DNA from: Corynebacterium caspium DSM 44850
GTDB lineage: Bacteria; Actinomycetota; Actinomycetes; Mycobacteriales; Mycobacteriaceae
Direction: 5' to 3'
DNA: 64,000 bases
NCBI RefSeq assembly: GCF_030440555.1
Contig: NZ_CP047118.1
Span: 620,001-684,000 of the forward strand
The translations under genes were made by a program, and so were the position numbers. Positions within the stretch are counted from its first letter, which is position 1, and the number at the start of each line of letters is the position of its first letter. Shown one piece after another: positions 18,714 through 28,200 of the stretch. Under the pieces are notes generated by a model. It did not search any database and was not told the DNA's origin. It worked only from the letters and a program-made list of their open reading frames with translations.

Positions 18714-19409
18714 ATGGCAAAACGGCTTAATTTTAAAGAATTTAAATGGCTAAAATTGAAATGGATTGCCACAGGTTTAGCTGCAATTTTGGCTCTTAGT
18801 GGAATTACTGGTGCAATTTTCTGGTTCTACCCGGTTTTAAAAGTTCAACATATTGAAGTGCAGGGAACCAACCATTTAACGGTGGAAGAAGTGGCCACTG
18901 CTAGCGGTATTCAGCTAGCAGAAAACCTCTTGCGAGTAGATACCAAGGCCGTGGCGATTAATGTCGTAAAGCTGCCGTGGGTGCGAGTAGCTTCTGTTTC
19001 TTATGACTTGCCAAATACCGTAAATATCACGATAGAAGAGCGCACCCCGATGCTTTTTAGTCGTAATTCCGATGGGGATCAACTCATTGACACAGATGGG
19101 GAAATATTTGTAATTGGGGAGCCTCCAGCAGGGGCAATAGAGGCTGTGGGCAGCGCTGTTAGGGAACCGGCGATGATGGCGCGTTTAGTAAATGTGCTCA
19201 ATCAGATCCCGTTGGAACCTCGTTCTGCCATAGCTTCTGTGTCGATAAATAACGGGGAGGATATCACTTTTAACCTCCACGATGGGCGCACCGTTTATTG
19301 GGGTTCAGACGATAATAATTTTGATAAGGCGAAAGCTTTTTCAGTGGTTTTAGGACGTGAGGGTGCGCACTGGAATATTTCTAATCCCACCCTGGTAACC
19401 GTGCGTTAA
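18714..19409 (+). CDS. ftsQ: Cell division protein FtsQ
   Basis: A 231-residue bitopic membrane protein. A basic cytoplasmic stretch is followed by one transmembrane helix (about residues 18-40), then a POTRA domain (VLKVQHIEVQGTNHLTVEEV; LPWVRVASVSYDLPNTVNI) and a C-terminal FtsQ domain. It nucleates the FtsQLB-like complex in the periplasm. Its ATG directly follows the murC stop (TAAATG). Length is typical for corynebacteria. Confidence 0.94.
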   Translation: MAKRLNFKEFKWLKLKWIATGLAAILALSGITGAIFWFYPVLKVQHIEVQGTNHLTVEEVATASGIQLAENLLRVDTKAVAINVVKLPWVRVASVSYDLPNTVNITIEERTPMLFSRNSDGDQLIDTDGEIFVIGEPPAGAIEAVGSAVREPAMMARLVNVLNQIPLEPRSAIASVSINNGEDITFNLHDGRTVYWGSDDNNFDKAKAFSVVLGREGAHWNISNPTLVTVR

Positions 19410-19472
19410 ACTAGCTTGACTAGTGGCAGTTATCCACTGGCAAAGACCCCCTACACAACTCTAAAGGCTGAC

Positions 19473-19501
19473 TTGAGAGTGTGACACGCCGCAGCTATAT
19501 T
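19473..19501 (+). promoter_or_regulatory. ftsZ promoter with flanking inverted repeat
   Basis: TTGAGA (19473-19478) and TATATT (19496-19501) are separated by exactly 17 bases. The -10 region is bracketed by the inverted repeat AGAGTGT (19476-19482) / ACACTCT (19504-19510), which could be an operator. A start near 19508 gives a leader of about 130 bases for ftsZ. Confidence 0.65.
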
Positions 19502-19635
19502 CGACACTCTTGGAGCTTTATAGCCAATGATGGGGGTAGCACTTTTCGGCAACCCTGCTGCGGTACGGTTCCCGAGGAGCATTAATAGCTTTTTGAGCAC
19601 TTCCATAAACTAGGTGAAAGGCGAGTCTTTCTTTT

Positions 19636-20847
19636 ATGACTTCCCCGAATAATTACCTCGCCGTAATAAAGGTCGTCGGTGTCGGCGGCGGTGGCGTCAA
19701 TGCGGTAAACCGCATGATCGAAGAGGGTCTAAAGGGCGTTGAATTCATCGCCGTGAATACCGACTCACAGGCGCTGATGTTTTCCGATGCCGATGTAAAA
19801 CTTGATATTGGGCGTGAAGCCACGCGCGGCCTAGGCGCAGGTGCTAATCCTGAGGTGGGCCGGGCCTCCGCTGAAGATCATAAGGCTGAAATTGAGGAAT
19901 CCCTCAAAGGTGCCGACATGGTCTTTGTTACTGCCGGTGAAGGTGGTGGCACTGGTACAGGAGCTGCTCCTGTGGTTGCGGGGATAGCCAAGAAAATGGG
20001 CGCCCTCACAATCGGGGTAGTTACTCGCCCCTTTAAATTTGAAGGCAAACGACGCACGGAAAATGCCATGGAAGGCATTGAACAACTTCGCGAAGTTTGC
20101 GATACCGTCATCGTGATCCCTAATGATCGTTTGCTCCAACTGGGCGATTCTTCGCTTTCTATGATGGAAGCTTTCCGCGCTGCCGATGAAGTATTACATA
20201 ACGGCGTGCAAGGTATCACTGATCTGATTACCACTCCTGGCGTGATCAATGTGGACTTCGCCGATGTTCGCTCAGTTATGTCTGAAGCTGGCTCCGCTTT
20301 GATGGGCGTAGGTGCCGCACGCGGTGAATCCAGAGTAATGAATGCTGCCCTACAAGCCATTAACTCTCCACTTTTGGAAGCCACTATGGAAGGCGCCACG
20401 GGAGTACTGCTTTCCGTTGCCGGCGGCTATGACCTTGGCCTCATGGAAGTTAATGAAGCTGCTTCTGTAGTTCAAGAAATGGCTGACGAAGATGTAAACC
20501 TCATCTTTGGCACCATTATCGACGATAACCTTGGCGATGAAGTTCGCGTAACCGTAATTGCGACTGGCTTTGATGCCACTAGCAATGCGCTGCCAGATTT
20601 CTCCCGTAAGCCCAAAGAAGCTGCCAAAACTGAGGAAACTCCGGTAGATCCGGCAGTAACCCCAGCCCCGCAGGACTCCAAAGAAGCAGCACGGCATCAG
20701 CTAAACGAGAGCCTGCCATCTACGGATGGGCTTTTTACCACTTCTGATTACAATTCTGTTCGCGAAGATCGTCGCAATAGCCCGCGTCGTTACCGCGATA
20801 GCTTTGGTTTAGACGACGATCTCGACGTTCCGGATTTCCTGCGCTAA
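19636..20847 (+). CDS. ftsZ: Cell division GTPase FtsZ
   Basis: A 403-residue tubulin homologue that forms the Z-ring. It contains [16 protein letters not shown] near the N-terminus, NTDSQAL, the GTP-binding tubulin signature [10 protein letters not shown] near residue 106, the T7-loop segment [11 protein letters not shown], a Pro/Glu-rich linker from about residue 320 and the conserved C-terminal peptide [10 protein letters not shown] that binds partners such as SepF and FtsW. Standard length. No ftsA is present, as usual for Actinobacteria. Confidence 0.97.
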   Translation: MTSPNNYLAVIKVVGVGGGGVNAVNRMIEEGLKGVEFIAVNTDSQALMFSDADVKLDIGREATRGLGAGANPEVGRASAEDHKAEIEESLKGADMVFVTAGEGGGTGTGAAPVVAGIAKKMGALTIGVVTRPFKFEGKRRTENAMEGIEQLREVCDTVIVIPNDRLLQLGDSSLSMMEAFRAADEVLHNGVQGITDLITTPGVINVDFADVRSVMSEAGSALMGVGAARGESRVMNAALQAINSPLLEATMEGATGVLLSVAGGYDLGLMEVNEAASVVQEMADEDVNLIFGTIIDDNLGDEVRVTVIATGFDATSNALPDFSRKPKEAAKTEETPVDPAVTPAPQDSKEAARHQLNESLPSTDGLFTTSDYNSVREDRRNSPRRYRDSFGLDDDLDVPDFLR

Positions 20848-20856
20848 CGTCAAGGC

Positions 20857-21612
20857 ATGTCGCCTGCACCTATTTCTTCTCAAAAAGCTCAGCACCCCGT
20901 CCGCCGGGTAATCACTAATCGGCGCGGCGGGGTTTCCGCTGCCCCTTATGCTTCCTTTAATCTTGCCCATCATGTGGGTGATGATCCCGCTGCCGTAACG
21001 GCCAATCGAGTCCGCCTAGCAGCTTCTTTGGAGCTAGAACCACAGCAAATAATCTGGATGGAACAGCTGCACACCAATAATGTGAGCATCGTAAATGCCG
21101 AATATGTGGCCCAAAATCCAGATACTCCCGTTGCCCAAACTGATGCCTTGATTACCACCACTCCTGGTCTGGCACTAGGGGTATTGGTGGCTGATTGTGT
21201 CCCAGTGCTTTTAGCTGATGAAACTGCCGGAGTTATTGCGGCAGTGCATGCTGGACGCATGGGTGCACGTAATGGGATTGTGCGCAAGACCGTCAATAAA
21301 ATGGTGGAGCTAGGGGCCTGCCCAGCTGATATTTCGGTCTTATTAGGGCCGGCCGCGGGAGGTGAAAGCTATGAAGTTCCTCAGGCTATGGCAGCCGACG
21401 TAGAAAAACATCTACCTGGAAGCATGGTGAAAACTTCTACTGGAAAAACTGGATTGGATTTACGGCAGGGAATTTTAGCCCAGCTCCTAAGCTTGGGAGT
21501 GTCTTCTTTTGCAGCTGATCCTCGCGATACCATTAGTGATAAAGACTTCTTCTCTTATCGCAGAGAGGGAAAAACTGGACGCCAAGCTGGCATTATTTGG
21601 ATGAATAGCTAG
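20857..21612 (+). CDS. pgeF: Peptidoglycan editing factor PgeF (YfiH family)
   Basis: A 251-residue protein of the multicopper-oxidase-like DUF152/YfiH family. In E. coli PgeF removes mis-incorporated L-Ser from UDP-MurNAc peptides; some homologues act on purine nucleosides. Signatures are TNRRGGVSAAPYASFNLA near the N-terminus, MEQLHTNNV with the metal-binding His, LVADCVPVLL with Cys and AAVHAGRMGARNGIV with His. It starts nine bases after ftsZ and belongs to the same operon. Confidence 0.9.
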   Translation: MSPAPISSQKAQHPVRRVITNRRGGVSAAPYASFNLAHHVGDDPAAVTANRVRLAASLELEPQQIIWMEQLHTNNVSIVNAEYVAQNPDTPVAQTDALITTTPGLALGVLVADCVPVLLADETAGVIAAVHAGRMGARNGIVRKTVNKMVELGACPADISVLLGPAAGGESYEVPQAMAADVEKHLPGSMVKTSTGKTGLDLRQGILAQLLSLGVSSFAADPRDTISDKDFFSYRREGKTGRQAGIIWMNS

Positions 21613-21661
21613 CTTGTTAAGCATTGCTCGAATTCAACTACTTTAAGGATTTAGCCTTTAT

Positions 21662-22399
21662 ATGTGTGCGCACCGTGAGCAGCGGAAAGAAATACTGCGC
21701 GAAAACCTAGCGCGCGTAGCGGCCCGTATTCATGCGGCAGCAATTGCTTGCGGACGCCAACCGGAGGAAATTACACTGCTTCCGGTAACTAAATTTCATC
21801 CAGCCGCAGATTTAATGTTATTACAAGAACTCGGGATAAATGCGGTGGGGGAGAATCGGGAGCAAGAAGCCCGAGATAAAGCCACCCAGGTGCCAGCGAT
21901 GGCCATCCATATGATCGGCCAATTGCAATCTAAGAAAACCAATGCGGTTGCTAGATGGGCTGCTGCCGTGCACTCAGTGGAATCTCTTCGGCTAGTAGAA
22001 GGCTTAGATCGTGGCATGGATTTAGCCTTAGAACGCGGGGATCGCGACTATCTACCCGAGAAGGTGCGCCATAAATTGGGTTGCTACATCCAAGTTAGTG
22101 CTGATGGCGATCCGCGCCGGGGTGGATTAACTGTGGCCGAGCTTCCTTCAGTGGTGGAGGCCATGCTAGCTGCGAAGCACTTGGAGCTACTGGGTTTAAT
22201 GACGGTGCCGCCACTTGATGCGCTGCCTGCGACAGTTTTTGAGTCCGTATTTGCAGAGGTAGATAAGCTTTCTGCACAGTTGGGCCGACCACTTGGTTTT
22301 TCTGCCGGTATGACCGGAGATTTAGAAATAGCAATTGCAGCTGGTTCAACCTTGGTGCGTGTCGGAACCGATATTATGGTTAAACGGCCGCTAGCCTAA
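21662..22399 (+). CDS. YggS-family PLP homeostasis protein
   Basis: A 245-residue single-domain PLP-binding TIM barrel related to the N-terminal domain of alanine racemase. The Schiff-base lysine lies in LLPVTKFHPAADL near residue 42; GENREQEA, HMIGQLQSKKTNAV, and GLMTVPP plus SAGMTGDLEIAIAAGSTLVRVGT are family motifs. It buffers free pyridoxal phosphate rather than acting as a racemase. Position between pgeF and sepF is conserved in actinobacteria and firmicutes. AAGGATTTAG lies upstream. Confidence 0.92.
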   Translation: MCAHREQRKEILRENLARVAARIHAAAIACGRQPEEITLLPVTKFHPAADLMLLQELGINAVGENREQEARDKATQVPAMAIHMIGQLQSKKTNAVARWAAAVHSVESLRLVEGLDRGMDLALERGDRDYLPEKVRHKLGCYIQVSADGDPRRGGLTVAELPSVVEAMLAAKHLELLGLMTVPPLDALPATVFESVFAEVDKLSAQLGRPLGFSAGMTGDLEIAIAAGSTLVRVGTDIMVKRPLA

Positions 22400-22479
22400 A
22401 CCAAGATCGCGCTCGTCGGAGCCAGGGGCTTCCATGAGTTGCATGACCATTCGCGACGAAACTAAAGGGACCTCACACG

Positions 22480-22950
22480 ATGTCGATTATCCGTAATGCA
22501 AAGGAATTCTTCGGCCTGGCACCGTTTGACGAAGAGCACGATGAATTCAGCCCGGAACATACCCGCTACGAAACTTCAGGTTCAGCGGCATACCAGCCAC
22601 GTACCTATGACTCCTATGCGGAACCTGCTATGGATCATCGTGGTTATAGTGCAGAGCCGCGTCGTTATGCCACCCCTAGTGCTGCAGCGCCGATTATTGA
22701 AACCGTGCACCTGAACTCTTATCGCGAAGCTCGTGAAATCGGGATTCCTTTCCGCAGTGGCAATGCTGTGATCTTGGATTTGAGCACCATGCCTGCTGAG
22801 GAAGCTAAGCGAGTAATTGATTTCTCTGCTGGTCTTTGCTTTGCTTTACGTGGTCAGATGGAAAAACTCAGCGGACGTATTTTCGCTTTGATTCCACAGG
22901 ATGCACCTTTTGGTCGGACTGAATTAGAACGTGCAGCCCGTTTACGTTAA
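22480..22950 (+). CDS. sepF: Cell division protein SepF
   Basis: A 156-residue protein. The N-terminus could form the membrane-binding amphipathic helix (SIIRNAKEFFGL), followed by an acidic, Tyr-rich linker and the DUF552 domain from about residue 72 (TVHLNSYREAREIG, AVILDLSTMPAEEAKRVIDF, GQMEKLSGRIFALIP). SepF is the FtsZ membrane anchor in corynebacteria, which lack FtsA and ZipA. AAAGGGA precedes ATG 22480. Confidence 0.95.
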   Translation: MSIIRNAKEFFGLAPFDEEHDEFSPEHTRYETSGSAAYQPRTYDSYAEPAMDHRGYSAEPRRYATPSAAAPIIETVHLNSYREAREIGIPFRSGNAVILDLSTMPAEEAKRVIDFSAGLCFALRGQMEKLSGRIFALIPQDAPFGRTELERAARLR

Positions 22951-23023
22951 TTGTCGTACGCATCCTTGGCACTAAATAAACTCTAAATAGTTGCTTTATT
23001 TGTGTTTCGGACTGCAGAGGTTC

Positions 23024-23066
23024 TACCCCGCTAATCGGTTTAAAACACCGCAGCGGGGTATTTGTC
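23024..23066 (+). terminator. Terminator-like hairpin after sepF
   Basis: TACCCCGCT pairs with AGCGGGGTA further on, with CGGT/ACCG pairing inside the loop, followed by TTTGTC. The T-tract is short, but the stem is strong and lies between sepF and the separate yggT promoter. Confidence 0.65.
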
Positions 23067-23080
23067 TATTAGCGTGCTGC

Positions 23081-23092
23081 TAGGCTAGGCCT
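23081..23092 (+). promoter_or_regulatory. Leaderless-type promoter of yggT
   Basis: TAGGCT (23081-23086) ends six bases before GTG 23093, and no ribosome-binding site is present. Transcription starting at the G of GTG would give a leaderless message. Confidence 0.5.
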
Positions 23093-23389
23093 GTGTCTTC
23101 ATTCATCCTGTTCATGATTTTCCTTCTGAGGGTTTTCAGTCTCTTGCTGATCACCCGCATCGTAGTTGAGATGATTGCTTCATTTTCCAAGCAATTTCGT
23201 CCGCCGGCCTGGTTTGGCACGATGATGGAACCAATTTTTAAAATTACCGATCCCCCCATTAAGTTAGCGCGCCGCGTAGTACCGCCACTAAGGCTAGGAA
23301 ATGTAGCTGTTGATGTGGCCGTGCTGGTGATATTTTTATCTATAACCTTGCTGAGCGCGGTTCTTAGCTCATTTTTACGAGTCCTCTAG
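23093..23389 (+). CDS. YggT-family membrane protein
   Basis: A 98-residue protein with two hydrophobic helices (about residues 2-25 and 74-97) linked by a polar loop containing PPAWFGTMMEPIFKITDPPIKLARRVVPP, typical of the YggT family. Genes of this family regularly sit between sepF and divIVA. Role is unresolved; membrane insertion or osmotic links have been proposed in other bacteria. Start GTG 23093; upstream features fit a leaderless transcript. Confidence 0.9.
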   Translation: MSSFILFMIFLLRVFSLLLITRIVVEMIASFSKQFRPPAWFGTMMEPIFKITDPPIKLARRVVPPLRLGNVAVDVAVLVIFLSITLLSAVLSSFLRVL

Positions 23390-23606
23390 GGGAGTGCAGC
23401 TGCTGAAACACTCTACTAAACCTAAAGGTTAGGTAGATATGCTAGTATGTATAACAACATTATTGACCTTGTGAGTTAGTGTTTCCGTATCATTACAAGC
23501 AAATAAATTAAAGAATTGCTATAAATTGGGGTGGCGTGCAACATTGTCGCTTCGGTTACAGTTACACTAGCCAGGTAAATTGATCGTCGAAAGACTGAAA
23601 TAAGCT

Positions 23607-23646
23607 ACGCGGGAGTACCTTTCCGCGTAAACGCCCATCTGGGCGT
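23607..23646 (+). promoter_or_regulatory. Tandem hairpins in the wag31 leader
   Basis: ACGCGG (23607-23612) pairs with CCGCGT (23623-23628), and two bases later ACGCCC (23631-23636) pairs with GGGCGT (23641-23646). They lie directly before the ribosome-binding site AAGGGA. Further upstream TATAAA at about 23520 is a candidate -10 box. Confidence 0.45.
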
Positions 23647-23665
23647 CAACACGAAGGGAACGCCA

Positions 23666-24529
23666 ATGCCGCTGAAACCAGCTGATGTGCACAATGTCGC
23701 TTTTAGTAAGCCGCCAATTGGAAAGCGTGGCTATAACGAGGACGAAGTTGATCAGTTCCTTGATTTAGTAGAAGACACGCTAGCGCAGCTACTTGACGAA
23801 AACGAAGAGCTTCATCAGCGGGTAGAGGAACTACAGGCTACTTCCGGTAAAACCGGCGCAGCAGTTGCTCCCGGTGTCGATGAAGCTGCTTTGCGAAGAG
23901 ATATCGAAGCTAAGCTTCGCCGTGAATACGAAGCTAAACTCGCAGAAGCTAATGCCGCTACAGTCGCTGCTAAAAAGGCTGCTGAAACTGCGAAGGCCGA
24001 AGCTGAAGCTGCAGCTAAGAAAGCTGCTACTGCCACCCCAGCAGCTGCTCCTGCGGCCAGCGCTGCTGCCACTTCAGAAACCCATATGCAAGCCGCCAAG
24101 GTTTTGGGTCTCGCCCAAGAAATGGCAGATCGCCTCACTTCTGAAGCTCAGTCCGAGTCTTCTTCCATGCTAGAAGAAGCCCGTACCGCAGCTGAAAAGC
24201 AGGTATCTGAGGCAGATGCACGAGCGAAGGCACTGGTTGCCGATGCTGAACTGAAGTCTAAGAAGGCTCTGGAAGATGCGAATACTCGCGCTAATAACCA
24301 GATCCGTCAGGCTGAAGAAAAGGCTCAGGCACTGCGTGAGGATGCTGAGCGTAAGCACACTGAAATCATGAATACGGTTAAGCAACAGCAAAATGCTTTG
24401 GAGACCCGTATCGGTGAGCTACGTACCTTCGAACGCGAGTACCGCACTCGTTTGAAGACTCTGCTGGAATCCCAGCTTGAGGAACTTGAAACCCGTGGTT
24501 CTGCGGCACCAAGTAATAAACAGAATTAA
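23666..24529 (+). CDS. wag31: Polar growth scaffold Wag31/DivIVA
   Basis: A 287-residue coiled-coil protein that marks cell poles and organises apical cell-wall growth. The membrane-binding N-terminal domain is recognisable in [19 protein letters not shown] and [13 protein letters not shown]; then comes a first coiled coil, an Ala-rich linker (about residues 85-140, alternating Ala and Lys/Glu) and a long C-terminal coiled coil (about 150-275). Essential in C. glutamicum and mycobacteria. ATG 23666 is preceded by AAGGGA. Monocistronic, ended by a terminator. Confidence 0.96.
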   Translation: MPLKPADVHNVAFSKPPIGKRGYNEDEVDQFLDLVEDTLAQLLDENEELHQRVEELQATSGKTGAAVAPGVDEAALRRDIEAKLRREYEAKLAEANAATVAAKKAAETAKAEAEAAAKKAATATPAAAPAASAAATSETHMQAAKVLGLAQEMADRLTSEAQSESSSMLEEARTAAEKQVSEADARAKALVADAELKSKKALEDANTRANNQIRQAEEKAQALREDAERKHTEIMNTVKQQQNALETRIGELRTFEREYRTRLKTLLESQLEELETRGSAAPSNKQN

Positions 24530-24546
24530 GAAATAGTTAAAATCGA

Positions 24547-24590
24547 TGCCGTTGGTTAGCTGAAATAGCAACCGACGGCACTTCGTTATT
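24547..24590 (+). terminator. Rho-independent terminator after wag31
   Basis: TGCCGTTGGTT (24547-24557) pairs with AACCGACGGCA (24570-24580), with one G-U pair, followed by CTTCGTTATTT. Confidence 0.75.
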
Positions 24591-24627
24591 TAGAGCGTCA
24601 TCCCAGATAAGAGATAATGGCTTTATT

Positions 24628-24855
24628 ATGACTGTAGTTTTAGCACTTGCCGCCGCAGCTTTTATTTTATTTATTGTGGCTGTGATTACCGGCAATAAAA
24701 TTGCTATTGCCTGCATGTTTGTCATTCTCGCCGGCGCTATAGTCAAGCTCATTTCCACTGAAATAAAATTGCGCAAATATAAGCAGCAAGGAAAGCACCA
24801 CGCCACCGCATTTCCTGGTGTAGTGGGAGAAAGCCTGCAAAATGACGAAGACTAG
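24628..24855 (+). CDS. Small conserved membrane protein
   Basis: A 75-residue protein with two transmembrane helices (about 3-22 and 27-45), then a basic stretch KLRKYKQQGKHH and a short acidic C-terminus ending NDED. I recall an equivalent small gene between wag31 and ileS in other corynebacteria, but no function is known. No strong ribosome-binding site is seen (GATAATGGC upstream). The last codons and the stop lie inside an 11-bp tandem repeat. Confidence 0.7.
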   Translation: MTVVLALAAAAFILFIVAVITGNKIAIACMFVILAGAIVKLISTEIKLRKYKQQGKHHATAFPGVVGESLQNDED

Positions 24856-24887
24856 ACGAAGACTAGGCGAAGACTAGGTTAAGACTA
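24844..24887 (+). repeat. Four tandem 11-bp repeats across the stop codon
   Basis: GACGAAGACTA at 24844-24854 and 24855-24865 is exact; GGCGAAGACTA (24866-24876) and GGTTAAGACTA (24877-24887) are diverged copies. The first copy supplies the final Asp-Glu-Asp and, with the next base, the TAG stop of the small membrane protein. Confidence 0.85.
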
Positions 24888-24932
24888 AGGCGCAGTCGCT
24901 TTTTTCGGCGGCTCAAGTTACAATATCGAAGT

Positions 24933-24938
24933 TATAAT
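24933..24938 (+). promoter_or_regulatory. ileS promoter -10 box
   Basis: A perfect TATAAT lies about 10-15 bases before the first T-box stem. The direct repeat AATATCGAA (24922-24930 and 24936-24944, 14-bp period) overlaps it. Confidence 0.6.
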
Positions 24939-24949
24939 ATCGAAATATT

Positions 24950-25230
24950 GGCTTTGATCCGGCAATCACCGGGGAGCCATCTGGAAGAAATGTTAGATCT
25001 GCAAAGTGGGCCATATTTTAGGTCTAGCAAGGTGCTAACAGAGTAGAACCAGACGGGTGGGAACCGTTATCTTTCCTCCACAATTAAGTGGCTTATATTA
25101 ACTGCTAGGGCACAACTAGCAGGGAATATATGCAAGTAGGGTGGTACCGCGGATACTCCATTAGAGTATGCGTCCCTGCACTATATTTTGAACTTAGCTG
25201 AAATCAGCTTTAAGTATGTGGAGGAAGTAA
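24950..25230 (+). promoter_or_regulatory. T-box riboswitch controlling ileS
   Basis: The leader carries the hallmark AGGGTGGTACCGCGG (25138-25152). Its TGGT (25142-25145) would pair with the ACCA end of uncharged tRNA-Ile. An isoleucine specifier ATC is at 24965-24967 within the short Stem I (AATCACCGGGGAGCC), typical of actinobacterial ileS T-boxes. Stem III is CTGCTAG/CTAGCAG (25103-25122 region), and CGTCCCTGC (25171-25179) closes the antisequestrator helix. There is no terminator hairpin with U-tract, so control is probably translational: uncharged tRNA frees the ribosome-binding site GGAGG at 25220-25224. Confidence 0.93.
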
Positions 25231-28200
25231 ATGGTTAATAGTGATCGCGCTACTCAAGGGGTAGGAAATGTCTATCCCAAAGTGGATATGACAGCTGGCT
25301 CGAACCGGTTTTCCGATATGGAAAATCAGGTATTAGCTTATTGGAAAAAAGATGACACTTTCCAAGAATCTTTAAGGCAACGCGAAGATTCCCCAGATTA
25401 TGTTTTCTATGATGGCCCGCCCTTCGCAAATGGTTTGCCACACTACGGTCACCTGTTAACTGGTTATGTCAAAGATATCGTTCCGCGCTATAAAACCATG
25501 CGCGGTTACCATGTGCCTCGGGTATTTGGGTGGGATACCCACGGATTACCTGCGGAATTAGAAGCTGAAAAACAACTCGGCATCACCGATAAAGGCCAGA
25601 TCGAAAAGATGGGTTTGGCAAAATTTAATGAATACTGCGCTAAATCTGTCCTGGCTTATACCAAAGAGTGGGAAGAGTATGTGACTCGTCAAGCTCGCTG
25701 GGTAGATTTTGAAAATGGTTATAAAACCATGGATCCCGGCTATATGGAATCTGTGATTTGGGCTTTTAAAGAACTCTATGAAAAAGGCCTCATCTACCAG
25801 GGCTTTAGAGTTTTGCCTTATTCCTGGGCCGAGCACACCCCGCTTTCTAACCAGGAAACTCGGCTAGATGATTCCTATAAGATGCGCCAGGACCCCACTC
25901 TTACCGTCACTATGCCACTAACTGGGGCTTGGGAGGGAACTGTTGGGGTAGAAACTTGGGCTAAGCATCCAGAGCTACACGATGCTGCCGCTATTGCTTG
26001 GACCACCACCCCGTGGACTTTGCCTTCTAACCTTGCTTTGGCAGTAAACCCTGAGGTTGAATATCTCCTGCTAAAAGTGGGGGCAGATGCTGCAGTTCCT
26101 GAATTTGTCGGCCAAAAATTCTTGATTGCCAAAGATCTAGCCGGTGCTTATGCCAAGGAATTTGGCTCTGAAAATGAGGTTGTGGCCAGTTTCCAAGGTG
26201 CAGAGTTGGTAGGTATTACCTATACCCCAATTTTTGATTATTTTGCCGAGCGGGCTGCCGATGGTGCTTTCCGTATTCTCAGCGCAGAATATGTCACTAC
26301 TGAAAACGGTACTGGTATTGTGCACCAGGCACCAGCTTTTGGTGAAGAAGATATGATGACTTGTCAAGAAGCCGGAATTGAATTGGTAATTCCGGTGGAT
26401 ATGGATGGCAAGTTCACTTCCCAAGTGCCAGAATACCAAGGTCAGCTGGTATTTGATGCTAATAAGGACATCATCCGAGACCTCAAGGCAAAGGGTAGGG
26501 TACTGCGCCACCAGACCATTGAACACTCCTATCCGCATTCCTGGCGTTCCGGGGAGCCGCTAATCTACATGGCTTTGCCCAGCTGGTTTATTTCAGTAAC
26601 CAAATTCCGCGATCTAATGGTAGAACTCAACCATGATGAGATCGAATGGATTCCAGATCACGTGCGCGATGGTCAATTTGGTAAATGGCTAGCCGGAGCT
26701 CGAGATTGGAATATTTCTCGTTCCCGCTACTGGGGTTCCCCGATTCCTGCCTGGGTATCTGATAATCCAGAATATCCGCGGGTTGATGTATACGGCAGCC
26801 TAGAAGAGATCGAACGTGATTTTGGGCGCCGGCCTGAATCCTTGCACCGTCCGTATATTGATGAGCTCACCCGACCTAATCCAGATGATCCCACCGGAAA
26901 ATCCACCATGCGTCGCGTGCCTGATGTCCTAGATGTTTGGTTTGACTCTGGTTCTATGCCTTTTGCGCAAAAACACTATCCATTTGAGAATAAAGAATGG
27001 TTTGATTCGCATTCGCCCGCAGACTTCATCGTGGAGTATATCGGCCAATCCCGCGGCTGGTTCTACGTAATGCACGTGCTCTCGGTGGCACTATTTGGGC
27101 GTCCGGCTTATAAAAAAGTAGTGGCCCACGGCATTGTGCTTGGCGATGACGGCCTCAAGATGTCCAAATCCAAGGGCAACTATCCAAATGTTAATGAGGT
27201 ATTTGATCGCGATGGTTCCGATGCCATGCGCTGGTTCCTCATGAGCTCGCCGATCTTGCGCGGTGGCAACCTAATTGTTACTGAGCAAGGAATTCGCGAA
27301 GGGGTGCGCCAAGCTTTGCTCCCTATGTGGAATGCTTACAGCTTCCTCCAACTCTATTCGGGAAAGCCGGCCACATGGTCTGTTGATTCCACCGATGTTT
27401 TGGATCGCTATATTCTGGCAAAACTTCATGATCTAGTGCGAGATGTTCGCGATAGCCTTGATGCCACCGATATTGCTGGTGCTTGCGATGAAGTTCGCCA
27501 ATTCTGCGATGCCTTAACTAACTGGTACGTAAGGCGCTCGCGTAATCGCTTCTGGACCGGAGACGATACCTATCCTGAGGCCTTCAATACCCTTTATACG
27601 GTATTGGAAACCCTTACCCGCGTAGCTGCGCCACTACTGCCTATGGTTACTGAGGTAATCTGGCGCGGACTTACCGGAGAACGCTCGGTGCACCTTACTG
27701 ATTACCCCAATCCGGAAGATTTCCCGGCAGATGCTGAACTAGTAGAAGCCATGGATATCATTCGGGGAGTATGTTCTGCAGCTTCCTCAGTTCGTAAGGC
27801 CCACACCTTGCGTAATCGTTTGCCACTACCCAAGCTAACTATTGCCACGCCAAATTCGCAGAGTCTGGCAGCTTTCGCCGATATTGTGCGCGATGAAGTC
27901 AATGTTAAGGCAGTGGAATTGACCGATGATGTTGATTCTGTGGGTACTTTCCAAGTAGCTGTGAATGCCAAAGTAGCTGGACCGCGCCTTGGACGTGATG
28001 TACAAACCGTAATCAAGGCCGTTAAAGCTGGCGATTACACCCGGGTCGGGGAAAATGTGATTGCTGGCGGCATCGAATTAAAGCCGGAAGAGTATACCGA
28101 GCGTTTGGTTGCAACTAATCCTGATTCCACCGCGCAGATCGATGGTGCAGAAGGCCTTGTAGTTCTAGATATGACTGTAACTGAGGAATTGGAAGCTGAA

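Noticed and set aside
19430..19438. DnaA-box-like TTATCCACT after ftsQ
   Set aside because: A single near-match without neighbours or an AT-rich unwinding region; it is also part of a small AGTGG/CCACT hairpin. Not an origin.
23666..24529. Ala-rich repeat in wag31 as a tandem DNA repeat
   Set aside because: The codons vary; it is low-complexity coiled-coil protein sequence, normal for DivIVA proteins.
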